Shown: positions 44,948 through 53,715, counted from the stretch's first letter. The stretch is 64,000 nucleotides of DNA from JAFGLZ01 sp964622545 (GCA_964622545.1 CAZUQM010000009.1:1-64000), one strand, 5' to 3'. Numbers and translations are program-made. The notes: generated by a model not told the origin, from the letters alone.

Positions 44948-45136
44948 GGATCAGGCCTCCCGTCTCTGGCGGCTTGCGGGCACAGACCGCCGGGGATGCG
45001 ACTCAACCGAAAGAAGGACGCTCACCAAGGTAGGGCCTCACGCCACCGCCCGCAACGGCGCGGACTCGGCGCGGGAGCATGTGATGGCATCGGCTGGGAT
45101 GGAGGCGGCGCTCGAGAGGAGGTTGTCGGGGACGCT

Positions 45137-45307
45137 TCAGGCCTGGACGTTCGAGGAGTCGGCCTGCTTCTTCTTGGACGGGCCCTTCTGCGGAACCTGC
45201 AAGACCTGACCGCAGAAGCCGCACCGAACGCGGTGGCCCCGCGTCGTCTCCGGCACCTGGAGGATCCGCCGACACTTGAGATTCGGGCACAGAAGCGTAA
45301 CGAGCAT
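45137..45307 (-). CDS. 56-residue zinc-ribbon protein
   Basis: A small protein with four cysteines spaced as a zinc ribbon: C7 and C12 (CPNLKC), then C29 and C32 (CGFC). The segments RRILQVPE and GQVLQVPQ repeat the same strand pattern after each cysteine pair, as in MJ0042-type zinc ribbons common in planctomycetes. A basic, polar tail KGPSKKK follows. Start: ATG 45307 has GAGGGG six bases upstream, giving good support. The frame runs further upstream but without features. It may bind nucleic acid or a protein; the role is unknown. Confidence 0.72.
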   Translation of the reverse strand: MLVTLLCPNLKCRRILQVPETTRGHRVRCGFCGQVLQVPQKGPSKKKQADSSNVQA

Positions 45308-45688
45308 GGCTGACCCCTCAGGGCTTCGGGCTCTCACGGAGCCATACGGATCGCATGTCACGAGTCGCATCGCTACGACCCAATCGTGGTATCGGATTCG
45401 GCCTGCGCCGACTTCAGATAAAACAAGGTGGGTTCCGCAGGCGTCGAGTCGAGGCCGGGCCGGGCCTAGGGCCCTTCGCCGCAAGGCGTTTCGTTCTCGA
45501 TGGCCACAGGCGATCGCCAGGAACATCGTTCGGCCCGTTGCCCGGCAGCCAGGGATTTCACCTATCGGGGCGCTGATGCCGCGGAGGGTAGGTCCAGACC
45601 GCCGGCGGTGCCGATCTCAGACCGATAATGCCGGTCTCGAGCGACCGCTCCGGCTGTCCCGCGACCGGCGTCCGGCGCGGGGTGCGAA
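45308..45688. other. Intergenic region, no gene seen
   Basis: About 380 bases between the zinc-ribbon gene and the end of clpX. I find no convincing gene, promoter or repeat. The right half is very Arg/Pro-coding in several frames, which is normal for antisense or spacer DNA at this GC. Confidence 0.4.
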
Positions 45689-47005
45689 TCAGGCGGATTC
45701 CTTCTTGCGCGTTTCCGTCAGGGTGTCGAAGAGGCTGGCCTCACCGCGAGCCACCGCCTCGGTCACGGTGTACCGCCCGCGCCCGCGATGCTCCGGCAGG
45801 TCGAACATCACCTCCAACATGAGTTCCTCGATGATGGCCCGCAGCGCTCGTGCGCCGACGTCACGGCTGAGCGCCTTCTCGGCGATGGCCCGCAGGGCGC
45901 CCTCGCTGAAGTCGAGCTCGCATTCCTCGTACTCGAAGAACCGCTTGTACTGCTTGACCAGGGCGTTGCGGGGCTCGGTGAGGATCTGGACCAGGGCATC
46001 GACATCCAGCGGACCCAGGACGCTCGTGACGGGCAGCCGTCCGATCAACTCCGGGATCATGCCGAACTTGACCAGGTCTTCCGGGCTCACCTGGCGGAGG
46101 ATGTCCAACGTTTCAGTCGAGCGGACCTCACCTCGACCTTCCGCCTCGGTCACGAAGCCGATGTTCTTCTGACCCAGCCGGCGCTTGATGATCTCGACCA
46201 GCCCGGTGAACGTCCCGCCGCACAGGAAGAGGATCTGCGACGTGTCCATCTGGATGTACTGCTGCTCGGGGTGCTTGCGACCGCCCTGGGGCGGGATGTT
46301 GGCCACGGTGCCCTCGAGCATCTTGAGCAGCGCCTGCTGGACGCCCTCGCCGCTGACGTCCCGCGTGATGCTGACGTTCTGCGTGGTCCGACCGATCTTG
46401 TCGATCTCGTCGATGTAGATGATCCCGCGCTGGGCGGCCTCGAGGTCGTAGTCGGCGGCCTGCAGGAGCCGCAGCAAGACGTTCTCGACGTCCTCGCCGA
46501 CGTAGCCCGCCTCGGTCAGCGTCGTGGCGTCGGCGATGGCGAACGGCACGTTCAGGAACGTCGCCAGCGTCCGGGCCAGGTAGGTCTTGCCCACGCCGGT
46601 CGGACCGATCAGCAGGACGTTCGACTTCTCGAGCTCGACGTCCTCGTCCGTCGAGGCGTCGGCGTGCATCAACCGCTTGTAGTGATTGTGCACGGCCACG
46701 GACATCACCTTCTTCGCGTCGTCCTGGGCGATGACGTATTGGTCCAGGTACTCCTTGATCTGACGGGGCGTCGGGATCGTGCCGAACAGCGGCTGCGAAG
46801 AGCTGACCTTGCGACGCTCCTGCTTGATGATGTTGTGGCAGAGGTCCACGCACGAGGCGCAGATGAAGACGTCGCCGGGGCCCTCCACCATGGGGCCCGT
46901 ATCGCGATGGCTCTTGCCGCAGAAGCTGCACACGCTGCCGCGACGACTGCGCTTGCCGCCACCGCCCCCACCACCCGTCGGTCCGTTTCGCCCGTCTGAG
47001 GCCAT
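45689..47005 (-). CDS. clpX: ATP-dependent Clp protease ATP-binding subunit ClpX
   Basis: A 438-residue ClpX, the AAA+ unfoldase that feeds substrates to ClpP. The N-terminal C4 zinc finger is intact (C26, C29, C49, C52). Walker A is GPTGVGKT (134-141), Walker B IIYIDEIDKI, followed by sensor and Arg-finger regions and the pore loop GYVGEDVEN. The extreme N-terminus has an extra glycine-rich stretch (10-17) before the zinc finger. Length is normal. Start: ATG 47005 with AAGGA nine bases upstream. ClpP and trigger factor are not adjacent. A palindrome lies about 70 bases upstream (47072-47090). Confidence 0.97.
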   Translation of the reverse strand: MASDGRNGPTGGGGGGGKRSRRGSVCSFCGKSHRDTGPMVEGPGDVFICASCVDLCHNIIKQERRKVSSSQPLFGTIPTPRQIKEYLDQYVIAQDDAKKVMSVAVHNHYKRLMHADASTDEDVELEKSNVLLIGPTGVGKTYLARTLATFLNVPFAIADATTLTEAGYVGEDVENVLLRLLQAADYDLEAAQRGIIYIDEIDKIGRTTQNVSITRDVSGEGVQQALLKMLEGTVANIPPQGGRKHPEQQYIQMDTSQILFLCGGTFTGLVEIIKRRLGQKNIGFVTEAEGRGEVRSTETLDILRQVSPEDLVKFGMIPELIGRLPVTSVLGPLDVDALVQILTEPRNALVKQYKRFFEYEECELDFSEGALRAIAEKALSRDVGARALRAIIEELMLEVMFDLPEHRGRGRYTVTEAVARGEASLFDTLTETRKKESA

Positions 47006-47071
47006 GCATCCACATCCTTACGCTTGGAAGAACCTTCTCGGTGTTGATCCCCGTCACTCAACGCTTTGGGT

Positions 47072-47090
47072 CTATCGGAAGGTCCGATAG
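47072..47090. promoter_or_regulatory. Palindrome upstream of clpX
   Basis: CTATCGGA-AGG-TCCGATAG is a perfect eight-base-pair inverted repeat 67 bases before the clpX start codon. It could be an operator or a hairpin ending the transcript of the SHOCT gene, which lies upstream on the same strand (it ends at 47160). No T-run is seen, so an operator is slightly more likely. Confidence 0.35.
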
Positions 47091-47159
47091 CCCCCTTCAA
47101 TCAGAAAACCGCATTCGGCCCCACGGCCTTGCCCGCCGGCCCCGGTGCGGTCTTGGGTG

Positions 47160-47411
47160 TCAGTCCTCGGCGTCGCGGGTGGCCATGCCGATCAGGGCGC
47201 GACGCATGCGATCGTACTCCTCGTCCGATAACTGCCCCGATCGATGCATCTGTCGGATGTCCTCCAGCGAGAACCCCTCCGACTGCTCCGACCTAGGCGA
47301 AAGGTACCGACGACGATAGATCAACACGCCGAAACCAAGGACCACGAACAGGGCCAGCGTCACCAAGGCCCAGATGATCGTCTCCGTCAGGTCAATCTGT
47401 ACGGCCAGCAT
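47160..47411 (-). CDS. Small membrane protein with SHOCT domain
   Basis: An 83-residue protein. One membrane span (about 11-31) is followed by RRRYLSPR and a C-terminal SHOCT motif (about 48-75, LEDIRQMHRSGQLSDEEYDR). SHOCT segments are short oligomerisation or tethering modules in many bacterial envelope proteins; the function here is unknown. Start: ATG 47411, with only a weak GGA signal upstream. The frame continues upstream through the tRNA gene, which is spurious. It lies between tRNA-Met and clpX, all on the minus strand. Confidence 0.7.
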   Translation of the reverse strand: MLAVQIDLTETIIWALVTLALFVVLGFGVLIYRRRYLSPRSEQSEGFSLEDIRQMHRSGQLSDEEYDRMRRALIGMATRDAED

Positions 47412-47545
47412 GCGACGTCCGCTTGGCTGAAGAACCCAAGATTTGGATGCCACCGCCCCGGTTCGATCATCATCCCCAGAACCCGGCCGCCATTCGAGCA
47501 CACCGAGCGACGCAGCGCCGCTCGGGCAGGCGAGGACCGAGGACA

Positions 47546-47618
47546 TGGGCCCGGTAGGATTCGAACCTACGACCAATCGGTTATGAGCCGACTGCTCTAA
47601 CCGCTGAGCTACGGGCCC
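47546..47618 (-). tRNA. tRNA-Met (anticodon CAT)
   Basis: Folds as a full cloverleaf. The acceptor stem GGGCCCG/CGGGCCC has discriminator A; the D stem is GCTC/GAGC; the anticodon stem GTCGG/CCGAT encloses loop CTCATAA; the T arm is GTAGG-TTCGAAT-CCTAC. Anticodon CAT means elongator Met, or Ile2 if the C is modified to lysidine. The first acceptor pair is G-C, so it is not an initiator tRNA. The 3' CCA is not encoded. Confidence 0.95.
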
Positions 47619-48038
47619 CGTCGGACGACCCGGTCTCACACGACCCGGCCACGTCTGAACTCCTCCATTCTACCAACCGGCCGGATCATCCGTCACCGGC
47701 GTGGTACGCGGCGCCCACACCCCTCCTTGGCCGTGCACCGCGGCCGTGCCGTTACCGGACCGCGGTCGCGGGAACCGCCGGAATCGGCACCACCAGGGGT
47801 GATCCCTTAGCTCTGGTACTTTATACGGCCGCTTCCGGACCGCATCAACCGGATTCCGTCCATTTCCCGCCAACCGACCTGGAAGGGATTTGTCAAGCAA
47901 GTGTCAAGCGAGGGGATCCCTCGGGCTCAAAGCTAATACGGCCGCGAGGATGGTCCGATGAACAACCCGGAGAGCCCTTGCGCCAGGACGTTTGCGTGCG
48001 CAAGTGGCCACGGAAACAGCGACTTAGAGGCAGGACGC
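47619..48038. other. Intergenic region between divergent tRNA and GGDEF genes
   Basis: About 420 bases. For the tRNA, a minus-strand TAGAAT (47667-47672) with GTGACG 18 bases upstream could be the promoter. For the GGDEF gene, an 11-base tandem repeat with TGTCA cores lies at 47891-47912. Nothing else is recognised. Confidence 0.45.
47891..47912 (+). promoter_or_regulatory. Tandem 11-base repeat resembling a Pho box
   Basis: TGTCAAGCAAG and TGTCAAGCGAG stand head to tail (47891-47901, 47902-47912), one helical turn apart. PhoB/OmpR-type regulators bind direct repeats of a TGTCA-like core at exactly this 11-base spacing. It lies about 130 bases before the GGDEF/HD-GYP gene. The identity of the regulator is speculative. 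Confidence 0.35.
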
Positions 48039-49670
48039 ATGGCCAATTTCGCCGCTCTTTGCGTGATCGCTGAACCCTCATCGAGGCGGGATTCCCTGGT
48101 CGAGGGTCTGGGCAAGGAGGGCTATGTCATCAACGTGGCCGATACTGTCGCAGCGGGGCTCGACTGCGTCCGCCGGAACCAGCCTCAGGTCGTGCTCTGC
48201 GATTGGAAGGTCGGGCCCACGAGCGGGCTGGAGGCCTGCCGCATGCTCCGGGCCGACGCCCTGACGGCCGACGTCAACATCATCCTCATCGCCACGCACT
48301 ACGACAGCGACGCGTGCGCCGCATGCCTGGCCGCAGGTGGAGACGATCTCTTCGGCCGCGAGCGGTCCTTTGACGAGCTCATCAGCCGGATTCGCGTCGG
48401 CATCCGCATGTACAACCTTCAGATGGAGCTCAAGCACGCGGCCATCACGGACGGCCTGACGGGGTTGTACAACCATTCGCATTTCATCAACGTCATCGAG
48501 AGCGAGTTCGCCCGAAGCCGCCGCTACGGCAGCCGCCTCTCGTTGATCACGCTCGACCTGGACCACTTCAAGGCCGTCAACGACACGTACGGACATCAGG
48601 TCGGCAACGTCGTCCTTCGACAGATCGGCCAGGTGCTGAGGAACTCCGTTCGTGAACACGATACGGTGGCCCGGTGCGGGGGCGAGGAGTTCGCCGTGAT
48701 CGCACCGGAGGCGAGCTTGACCTCGGCGGCCGAACTGGCTGAGCGGCTCCGCCAGCGCATCGCCGAGACCATCCGACCGGATCAGATGCGCGGCGACGGC
48801 GTAACCGCCTCATTCGGCGTGGCCAGCGACGAGGATTCGCACGTCAGCACGTCGTCCACGCTACTCGAGATGGCCGACCAGGCCCTGTATGCCGCCAAGC
48901 GTTCCGGACGGAACTGCGTCCGCACCACCGCCGACCTGGCCAAGCTGGCCAGTGAGTCCCACGGCGACTCGCCCGAAGTCGAGCAACTACGCCGCCAGGT
49001 GGCCTCGCTCAGCGTCCAGGCCAAGGAGGCCTACGTCCAGAGCATCTGGTCGCTGGTTCAGGCCCTCGAGGCCCGCGACAAGTACACCGCCCGCCACAGC
49101 CAGAACGTCAAGGAGTTCTCCGAGCGGATCGCTGCGCAGATGGACCTCAGCCCCGCGCTGGTTCAGAGCATCGGACTGGCCGCGATGTTGCACGACATCG
49201 GCAAGATCGGCGTGCCTGACAGCATCCTGCTCAAGCCCGGCTCGCTCACCGAGGAGGAGCGCGCTGCCCTGCGGACCGTGCCACAGCTCAGCGCCAGCAT
49301 CGTGGACAACATGCGGATCCTCCAGGCCGAGCTGCCCATGATCCGCCATCAGCACGAGTACTTCGACGGCTCGGGCTATCCGACCGGCCTGGCTGGCGAC
49401 CAGATCCCCATCGGCGCTCGGATCCTGCTCGTGGCCGAGGCCTTCGACTCGCTCACCACCGACCGCGTCTTCCGCCCCTCGCGGAGCATCAGCGACGCCA
49501 TGGACGAGATCCGCCGCCACGCCGGGACGCAGTTCGACCCACGGATCGTCGACGCGCTATCCGATTGCATCCGGGACCATCGCTCGGCCATCGAAGACTG
49601 CATCGCCTCCAGCCGCAAGGCGATGAAGGCCACGGCCAACTCCGCGTTCGCCAACCTGATGGAAGAGTAA
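48039..49670 (+). CDS. Response regulator with GGDEF and HD-GYP domains (cyclic-di-GMP turnover)
   Basis: A 543-residue cytoplasmic signalling protein. An N-terminal receiver (1-125) has phospho-acceptor Asp55 (LCDWKVGP). A GGDEF domain follows with active-site GGEEF (214-218) and an RxxD inhibitory site five residues before it (REHD). The C-terminal HD-GYP domain has HDIGK (385-389) and DGSGYP. It could therefore both make and break cyclic di-GMP under control of a histidine kinase, none of which is adjacent. Start: ATG 48039 with GAGG eight bases upstream begins the receiver directly; an in-frame ATG at 47958 also has a good GAGGA site, but its extra 27 residues use poor codons. Confidence 0.9.
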   Translation: MANFAALCVIAEPSSRRDSLVEGLGKEGYVINVADTVAAGLDCVRRNQPQVVLCDWKVGPTSGLEACRMLRADALTADVNIILIATHYDSDACAACLAAGGDDLFGRERSFDELISRIRVGIRMYNLQMELKHAAITDGLTGLYNHSHFINVIESEFARSRRYGSRLSLITLDLDHFKAVNDTYGHQVGNVVLRQIGQVLRNSVREHDTVARCGGEEFAVIAPEASLTSAAELAERLRQRIAETIRPDQMRGDGVTASFGVASDEDSHVSTSSTLLEMADQALYAAKRSGRNCVRTTADLAKLASESHGDSPEVEQLRRQVASLSVQAKEAYVQSIWSLVQALEARDKYTARHSQNVKEFSERIAAQMDLSPALVQSIGLAAMLHDIGKIGVPDSILLKPGSLTEEERAALRTVPQLSASIVDNMRILQAELPMIRHQHEYFDGSGYPTGLAGDQIPIGARILLVAEAFDSLTTDRVFRPSRSISDAMDEIRRHAGTQFDPRIVDALSDCIRDHRSAIEDCIASSRKAMKATANSAFANLMEE

Positions 49671-49769
49671 CGCCGCAGTAGATTCGGGGTCTGGGGTTCA
49701 AGAGTCGGCGTTCGGGGCTCGAGTTCGGGCCCGGACCACGACACCGGATAGGAGCGCCAACACGCTCAC

Positions 49770-50240
49770 CTATCGGTCATCCTCGTCCAGATCTTGGTTC
49801 ATGGTGATGACCGGCGGCTTCTTCAGCACCTGCCTGAAACCGGATGACTCGATCACGATCTTGTTGGCCCTCTGTTCGAACGAGTGCATCGAGATCGTCC
49901 AGCGGTACCTTCTGTGGCCACGCCTTGCCTCGTCCTCCGTCGTGATCTCCTCGCGCTCGATGCCGTCGATGATCAGAGATTCCATGAGGACCAGGTGGAC
50001 GTCGATGCGAAGGTTGGACACGCAGACGAAGGTCAGCTCTGCCGGGGCGACGGCAAAGCGACACGTGTTCCTGCCGACCTGGCAGATCCATTCAACGATG
50101 TAGTCGATGTCCAGGACGAGCTCGGAATCATAGTCCGTGTTCGGGTTTCGCAGGCGAAGTCCGTGCACGGTGTTGTCATGCCAGGACATCGACTCGAAGT
50201 CGTCCTCAGTCCACGAATCCTGGTAGGTGTGGTCCGGCAT
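49770..50240 (-). CDS. Conserved-type hypothetical protein, 156 residues
   Basis: An acidic 156-residue cytoplasmic protein without a function I can assign. The segment SMSWHDNTVHGLRL and later ELVLDIDYIVEW follow a pattern seen in small beta-rich hypothetical proteins, some of which sit in toxin/immunity loci; that link is weak. It has lower GC than the neighbours and many A/T-ending codons, consistent with recent transfer. Start: ATG 50240 with GAGG seven bases upstream. It is convergent with the GGDEF gene. Confidence 0.72.
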   Translation of the reverse strand: MPDHTYQDSWTEDDFESMSWHDNTVHGLRLRNPNTDYDSELVLDIDYIVEWICQVGRNTCRFAVAPAELTFVCVSNLRIDVHLVLMESLIIDGIEREEITTEDEARRGHRRYRWTISMHSFEQRANKIVIESSGFRQVLKKPPVITMNQDLDEDDR

Positions 50241-50282
50241 GCTCTTGCCTCAAGCGGGTGATCCCCGGGCTTTGGGCTCGCA

Positions 50283-50338
50283 GCTCGTACGAGCGAGGAG
50301 TCACGCACCAGGAACCCGTGGTGCCTCGAACACCACGG
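50283..50338. repeat. Two palindromes in the spacer upstream of the 156-residue gene
   Basis: GCTCGTACGAGC (50283-50294) is a perfect 12-base palindrome. CCGTGGTG (50316-50323) and CACCACGG (50331-50338) form a perfect eight-base stem around CCTCGAA. The arrangement resembles short intergenic repeats of planctomycetes and could also act as an operator or a transcription end signal. Confidence 0.4.
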
Positions 50339-50509
50339 TGGATGAAGACGCGTAGGCCGCCGAGCGGCAGTGTTCTGCCGCACGTCGACTTCGTGTCCCC
50401 CGCCGCTGAAGCGATGCCCCCCCACTCGCCATCCCTGGGCGGCAGAGACATTCGCGCATGCCCGCGCTCCATGGCGACGTGTCAGGCCATGCCGTTTCGA
50501 CGTTTCCCT

Positions 50510-50749
50510 CTACCCCCCGATCTTGGCGAAGAGGTACGTCAGCGCGATGATGCCCACGACGCACAACCAGGCCACCGCGAAGCCGATCCAGGTTTCTTTC
50601 TGCGGCGCAAAGACCTCCCAGCCGCACCAGCCGCGCGTCGCCTCCTCGGGAATCTCGATCGACGGGTCGACCAACTCGGGTGTGGCCTGGTCGAGCTTCT
50701 CGACCTCGCGTTCAGCCCGGTCTACCGGTTTCGAAGGTTCGTCGCCCAT
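50510..50749 (-). CDS. Small single-span membrane partner of the symporter
   Basis: A 79-residue protein. The first 50 residues are acidic and polar; one membrane span (about 53-75, IGFAVAWLCVVGIIALTYLF) ends the chain. Its ATG overlaps the symporter stop codon by one base (TGATG), so synthesis is coupled. Small single-span proteins encoded beside sodium:solute symporters are likely accessory subunits; no name is established that I can apply. I find no similar sequence elsewhere in the window. Confidence 0.72.
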   Translation of the reverse strand: MGDEPSKPVDRAEREVEKLDQATPELVDPSIEIPEEATRGWCGWEVFAPQKETWIGFAVAWLCVVGIIALTYLFAKIGG

Positions 50750-52500
50750 CAGTCGCCACCTCCTTCGTGCAAGATCTCGATGCCCTTGGCCCGCAGCTCG
50801 TCCTCCTTGCCGACGGGGGTGCTGATCAACGTGAAGAACTTATAGATCTTCTCCGGCGGCTCGGGCGGTGTGACGAGGGTGATCAGGATGCCCATCAGAA
50901 AGCCCGCCGCCAGATAGAACACATACGACCACGCGTCAGGGCTGCCTCGGGTCAAGGGCCAGACGGCCAACGTCCCTGACTCGTAGAACTCCGCCCAGCC
51001 CACGGGCTTGGTCAGCTTGGTCTCGCGAACCGCATCGAGATAGCTATCGGCGACCTGGGCGGACGCGGCTGCCTCGGCATCAGCGTGGCCGGTCTCAGCC
51101 ACCGGCGTCGTCGCGGTCGCTTCGGGTGCTTCCTTCTCGTGCTTCGCACCCCACTGCTGATACGCCTCGGCCGTATACGGCGGCAAAGGCACCCATCCCT
51201 GGTTCGTCCCGACATAGACGAGCGACGCGGCCAGGAAGGCCGCCCAGGCCCCATAGCGGTTCGCTCGGCGCCACAGCAGGCCCAGCCAGAAGGCCACGCC
51301 CGTCAGGGCGCTGAGCTTCCAGAACAGCTCGAGTCCGTGGAAGAGGTCGTTGAAGTAGAACGCCCAGGCCAGGCCCATCCCCACCGCGAAGATCGAGACG
51401 ATGCGGATGACAAGCAGGTAGTGTCGCGGCTCGGCGTTCTTGACCAGGTAGCGCTGATAGACGTTGTTCGTGAAGAGCCCCGACATCGCGATCATCAGCG
51501 AATCGCAGCTCGACATCATCGCGGCCATCATGCTGGCCAGCATCACGCCCGTCAGGCCCAGCGGCAGCAGCTTCTTGACGCAGATGCCGAAGGCGAGGTC
51601 GGCGTCCTGCTGGATCACCGTCGGAAACAGGATCACCGCGAACAGCCCCGTGAACGCCCACCAGACCGTGCAGATCCGCTTGATGAACGTGCCGAAGCAG
51701 AACCCCACGCGTCCGTCGAACTCGGTCTTGCCCGCGGCGCAGTTGCCCATCGTGTGCGGCTGCGTGACGATGTTGACCAGCGCGTTGAGCGCGATCATAC
51801 CGATGAAGAAGACCGTGTACTTGCCGCTGGCGACCAGGCTGAACATGCTCGGATCGAGCTTGTCGTGCAGGCCGCTGAACCCGCCGATCCTCACCAGCGC
51901 GATGGGCAGCATCACGAACGACATGATCACGATGAAAAAGCCCTGGATGAAGTCGGTGATGATGGCCGCGATGAGCCCGCCGCTCACACCGTAGAAGACG
52001 AACAGCGCAACCATGATGAAGATCGCCGTCGGCACGGAGATGTGCTGGTCGGTCACGGCGTTGATGATCGTGCCCTGGCCCAGCAGCATCACGCCCATGT
52101 CGACCGTCAGGACCAGCATGCCCATCAGCACGAACATCACCTCGAGGCTGCCGTGGAACCGCTCGCGGAAGTAGTCGGCCGTGGTCAGATAACGCATCCG
52201 TCGGAAGATCGGCGCGATCAGCCAGTAGAACGGCGTGCAGAACAGCCACAGCCACTGCGCCCAGATGCCGCTGAGGCCATGGGCGGCCGTCTGGCCGGCG
52301 ACGATGACGGCCTGGTCGGTGTGCGTGCCCGTGCCGAAGGCGTGCATGATCATGAACAGCTTGCCGAACTTGCGCTGTCCGATGATGTAGTCCCCCATGC
52401 TCTTGACCTGCCTATGGGCGCGGAAGCCGAAGTAGACGATCGTCCCGAGGATCGCCGTCAGCGTGATTACGTCGACGATGTGCAGGCCGAAGACTCTCAT
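50749..52500 (-). CDS. Sodium:solute symporter family protein
   Basis: A 583-residue integral membrane protein with about 13 spans. The N-terminal DVITLTAILGTIVYFGFRAH, the LSGIWAQWLWLFCTPFYWLI region and the long hydrophobic helices ending before a C-terminal cytoplasmic tail are characteristic of the SSS (solute:sodium symporter) family. The substrate cannot be told. Between the last two spans there is a polar Ala/Glu-rich insertion (about residues 445-500) not usual in the family. Start: ATG 52500 with GGAGGAGAG eight bases upstream. It is coupled to a 79-residue membrane protein at its 3' end. It is divergent from the operon starting at 52726. Confidence 0.88.
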   Translation of the reverse strand: MRVFGLHIVDVITLTAILGTIVYFGFRAHRQVKSMGDYIIGQRKFGKLFMIMHAFGTGTHTDQAVIVAGQTAAHGLSGIWAQWLWLFCTPFYWLIAPIFRRMRYLTTADYFRERFHGSLEVMFVLMGMLVLTVDMGVMLLGQGTIINAVTDQHISVPTAIFIMVALFVFYGVSGGLIAAIITDFIQGFFIVIMSFVMLPIALVRIGGFSGLHDKLDPSMFSLVASGKYTVFFIGMIALNALVNIVTQPHTMGNCAAGKTEFDGRVGFCFGTFIKRICTVWWAFTGLFAVILFPTVIQQDADLAFGICVKKLLPLGLTGVMLASMMAAMMSSCDSLMIAMSGLFTNNVYQRYLVKNAEPRHYLLVIRIVSIFAVGMGLAWAFYFNDLFHGLELFWKLSALTGVAFWLGLLWRRANRYGAWAAFLAASLVYVGTNQGWVPLPPYTAEAYQQWGAKHEKEAPEATATTPVAETGHADAEAAASAQVADSYLDAVRETKLTKPVGWAEFYESGTLAVWPLTRGSPDAWSYVFYLAAGFLMGILITLVTPPEPPEKIYKFFTLISTPVGKEDELRAKGIEILHEGGGD

Positions 52501-52637
52501 GATGCGGGCTCTCCTCCGCTCGCAGGTCGTTCTCGTCGGATACAGCGGTTCGCTCGGGCCGTCGGGGTCGCACGGCCGGGCCTATGGTCTGCGGTCGGCC
52601 CGTACGATGCAAGGGCCATGGGCGGCCATCCGAATCG

Positions 52638-52666
52638 TTGCAACACGAGCCGGTTGGACCTAAACT
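52638..52666 (+). promoter_or_regulatory. Sigma-70-like promoter of the 52.7-57.6 kb gene run
   Basis: TTGCAA (52638-52643), a 17-base spacer and TAAACT (52661-52666), 59 bases before the first start codon at 52726. Confidence 0.5.
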
Positions 52667-52725
52667 GCCCGTTTTCGTGCCCGCCCGCTTGTCGGGACGG
52701 CGTGTCTTGCCCGGGAAGGTGAGCT

Positions 52726-53715
52726 ATGTCTTCGTTTCGGAACATCCTGGTGATCGTGGCCATCCCGATCGCTCTGCTGGTGCCCGTGCTGTTGGTCAAG
52801 CTGGCCGTCAGCGACAAGGACCCCACGCTGCCCACCGAACACCTCCGTCATTACGAGGTGGTCGTCGACGAGTACTACGGCGTCCGCCTGGACCAGAAGG
52901 CCCATCCGCGGGACGTCGCGTACGTCCTGCTCAAGGCGATCGAGGAGAACTTCGCCGCGGCCGAGGCCCCCGGACGCGTCCAGCAGCTCGAAGGCGTCCG
53001 TCGGGCCCGGGAGATCCAGATAGCCTGCGCCGCACCCGAGGGGATCCTGCGCGACTACGAAAGCAAGGGCCTGACCCTCGACGAGAAGACCTCCGAGCTG
53101 AACAAGCAGAAGCTGATCCTCAAGGCGATCCTGCCGTGGGCCCAGAAGCTGGGCTACTATGTCGGGGCCCTCAAGCTCGACGACCGCGACACCTGGCACG
53201 TCAGCACGCAGGAGGCCTCGGACGACAGGCCCGCCATGGCCACCGTGCGGTTCCGAACCGACAAGGACGACTCCAAGGTCCAGGTGAGCGTGCACCTGAC
53301 CAAGGAGAAGGACCTGTGGCGCGTCTATCGGGTGGACGTCGATCCGATCGTGGCCAAGCTCAAGCTAACGCCCGATGCGGCTCAGACCCAGCCGAGCGCG
53401 ACGAGGCCGGCGACGGCGCCGAAGACCCCGCCCGCCAAGGCCCCCGAGAAACCGGCGCCGAAACCCGTGGCCGAGAAGCAGGCCCCCACGAAGCCGGCGC
53501 CCAAGACGACACCGGCCAAACCGGCACCCGCGGCCAAAACGCCCAAGAAGCAACCGCCGAAACCGACGCCCGAGCCAAAAAAGCCGGCGGCCGAGGCCAC
53601 CAAGAAGCCGACACCGAAGCCGGCGCCGTCAACCAAGTCAGCCGACAAGCCGGCGCCCAAGGCGGCTCCGGCCCCGGGCAAGCCGACGACCGCCTCGAAG
53701 CCCGCCGGTCAGTGA
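52726..53715 (+). CDS. Membrane-anchored protein with Lys/Pro/Ala-rich tail
   Basis: A 329-residue protein of unknown function. One N-terminal membrane span (about 7-27) is followed by a globular region (about 45-215) with no recognised motif; acidic residues dominate its first part. The last 110 residues are almost only Pro, Ala, Lys and Thr in KPAPK/PAKAP-type repeats, like histone H1 or cell-wall-binding tails. Such a tail could bind peptidoglycan or nucleic acid. The DNA coding for it (53385-53712) is repetitive. Start: ATG 52726 preceded by GGAAGGTGAG. It is first in a co-directional run with the Fhs-like, TPR and pterin-binding genes. Confidence 0.72.
   Translation: MSSFRNILVIVAIPIALLVPVLLVKLAVSDKDPTLPTEHLRHYEVVVDEYYGVRLDQKAHPRDVAYVLLKAIEENFAAAEAPGRVQQLEGVRRAREIQIACAAPEGILRDYESKGLTLDEKTSELNKQKLILKAILPWAQKLGYYVGALKLDDRDTWHVSTQEASDDRPAMATVRFRTDKDDSKVQVSVHLTKEKDLWRVYRVDVDPIVAKLKLTPDAAQTQPSATRPATAPKTPPAKAPEKPAPKPVAEKQAPTKPAPKTTPAKPAPAAKTPKKQPPKPTPEPKKPAAEATKKPTPKPAPSTKSADKPAPKAAPAPGKPTTASKPAGQ

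Noticed and set aside
47412..47639. N-terminal extension of the SHOCT frame reading through the tRNA
   Set aside because: The frame here is the translation of tRNA-Met and its flank; the product pattern (PVAQRLEQSAHNRLVVGSN) is the well-known artefact of tRNA genes.
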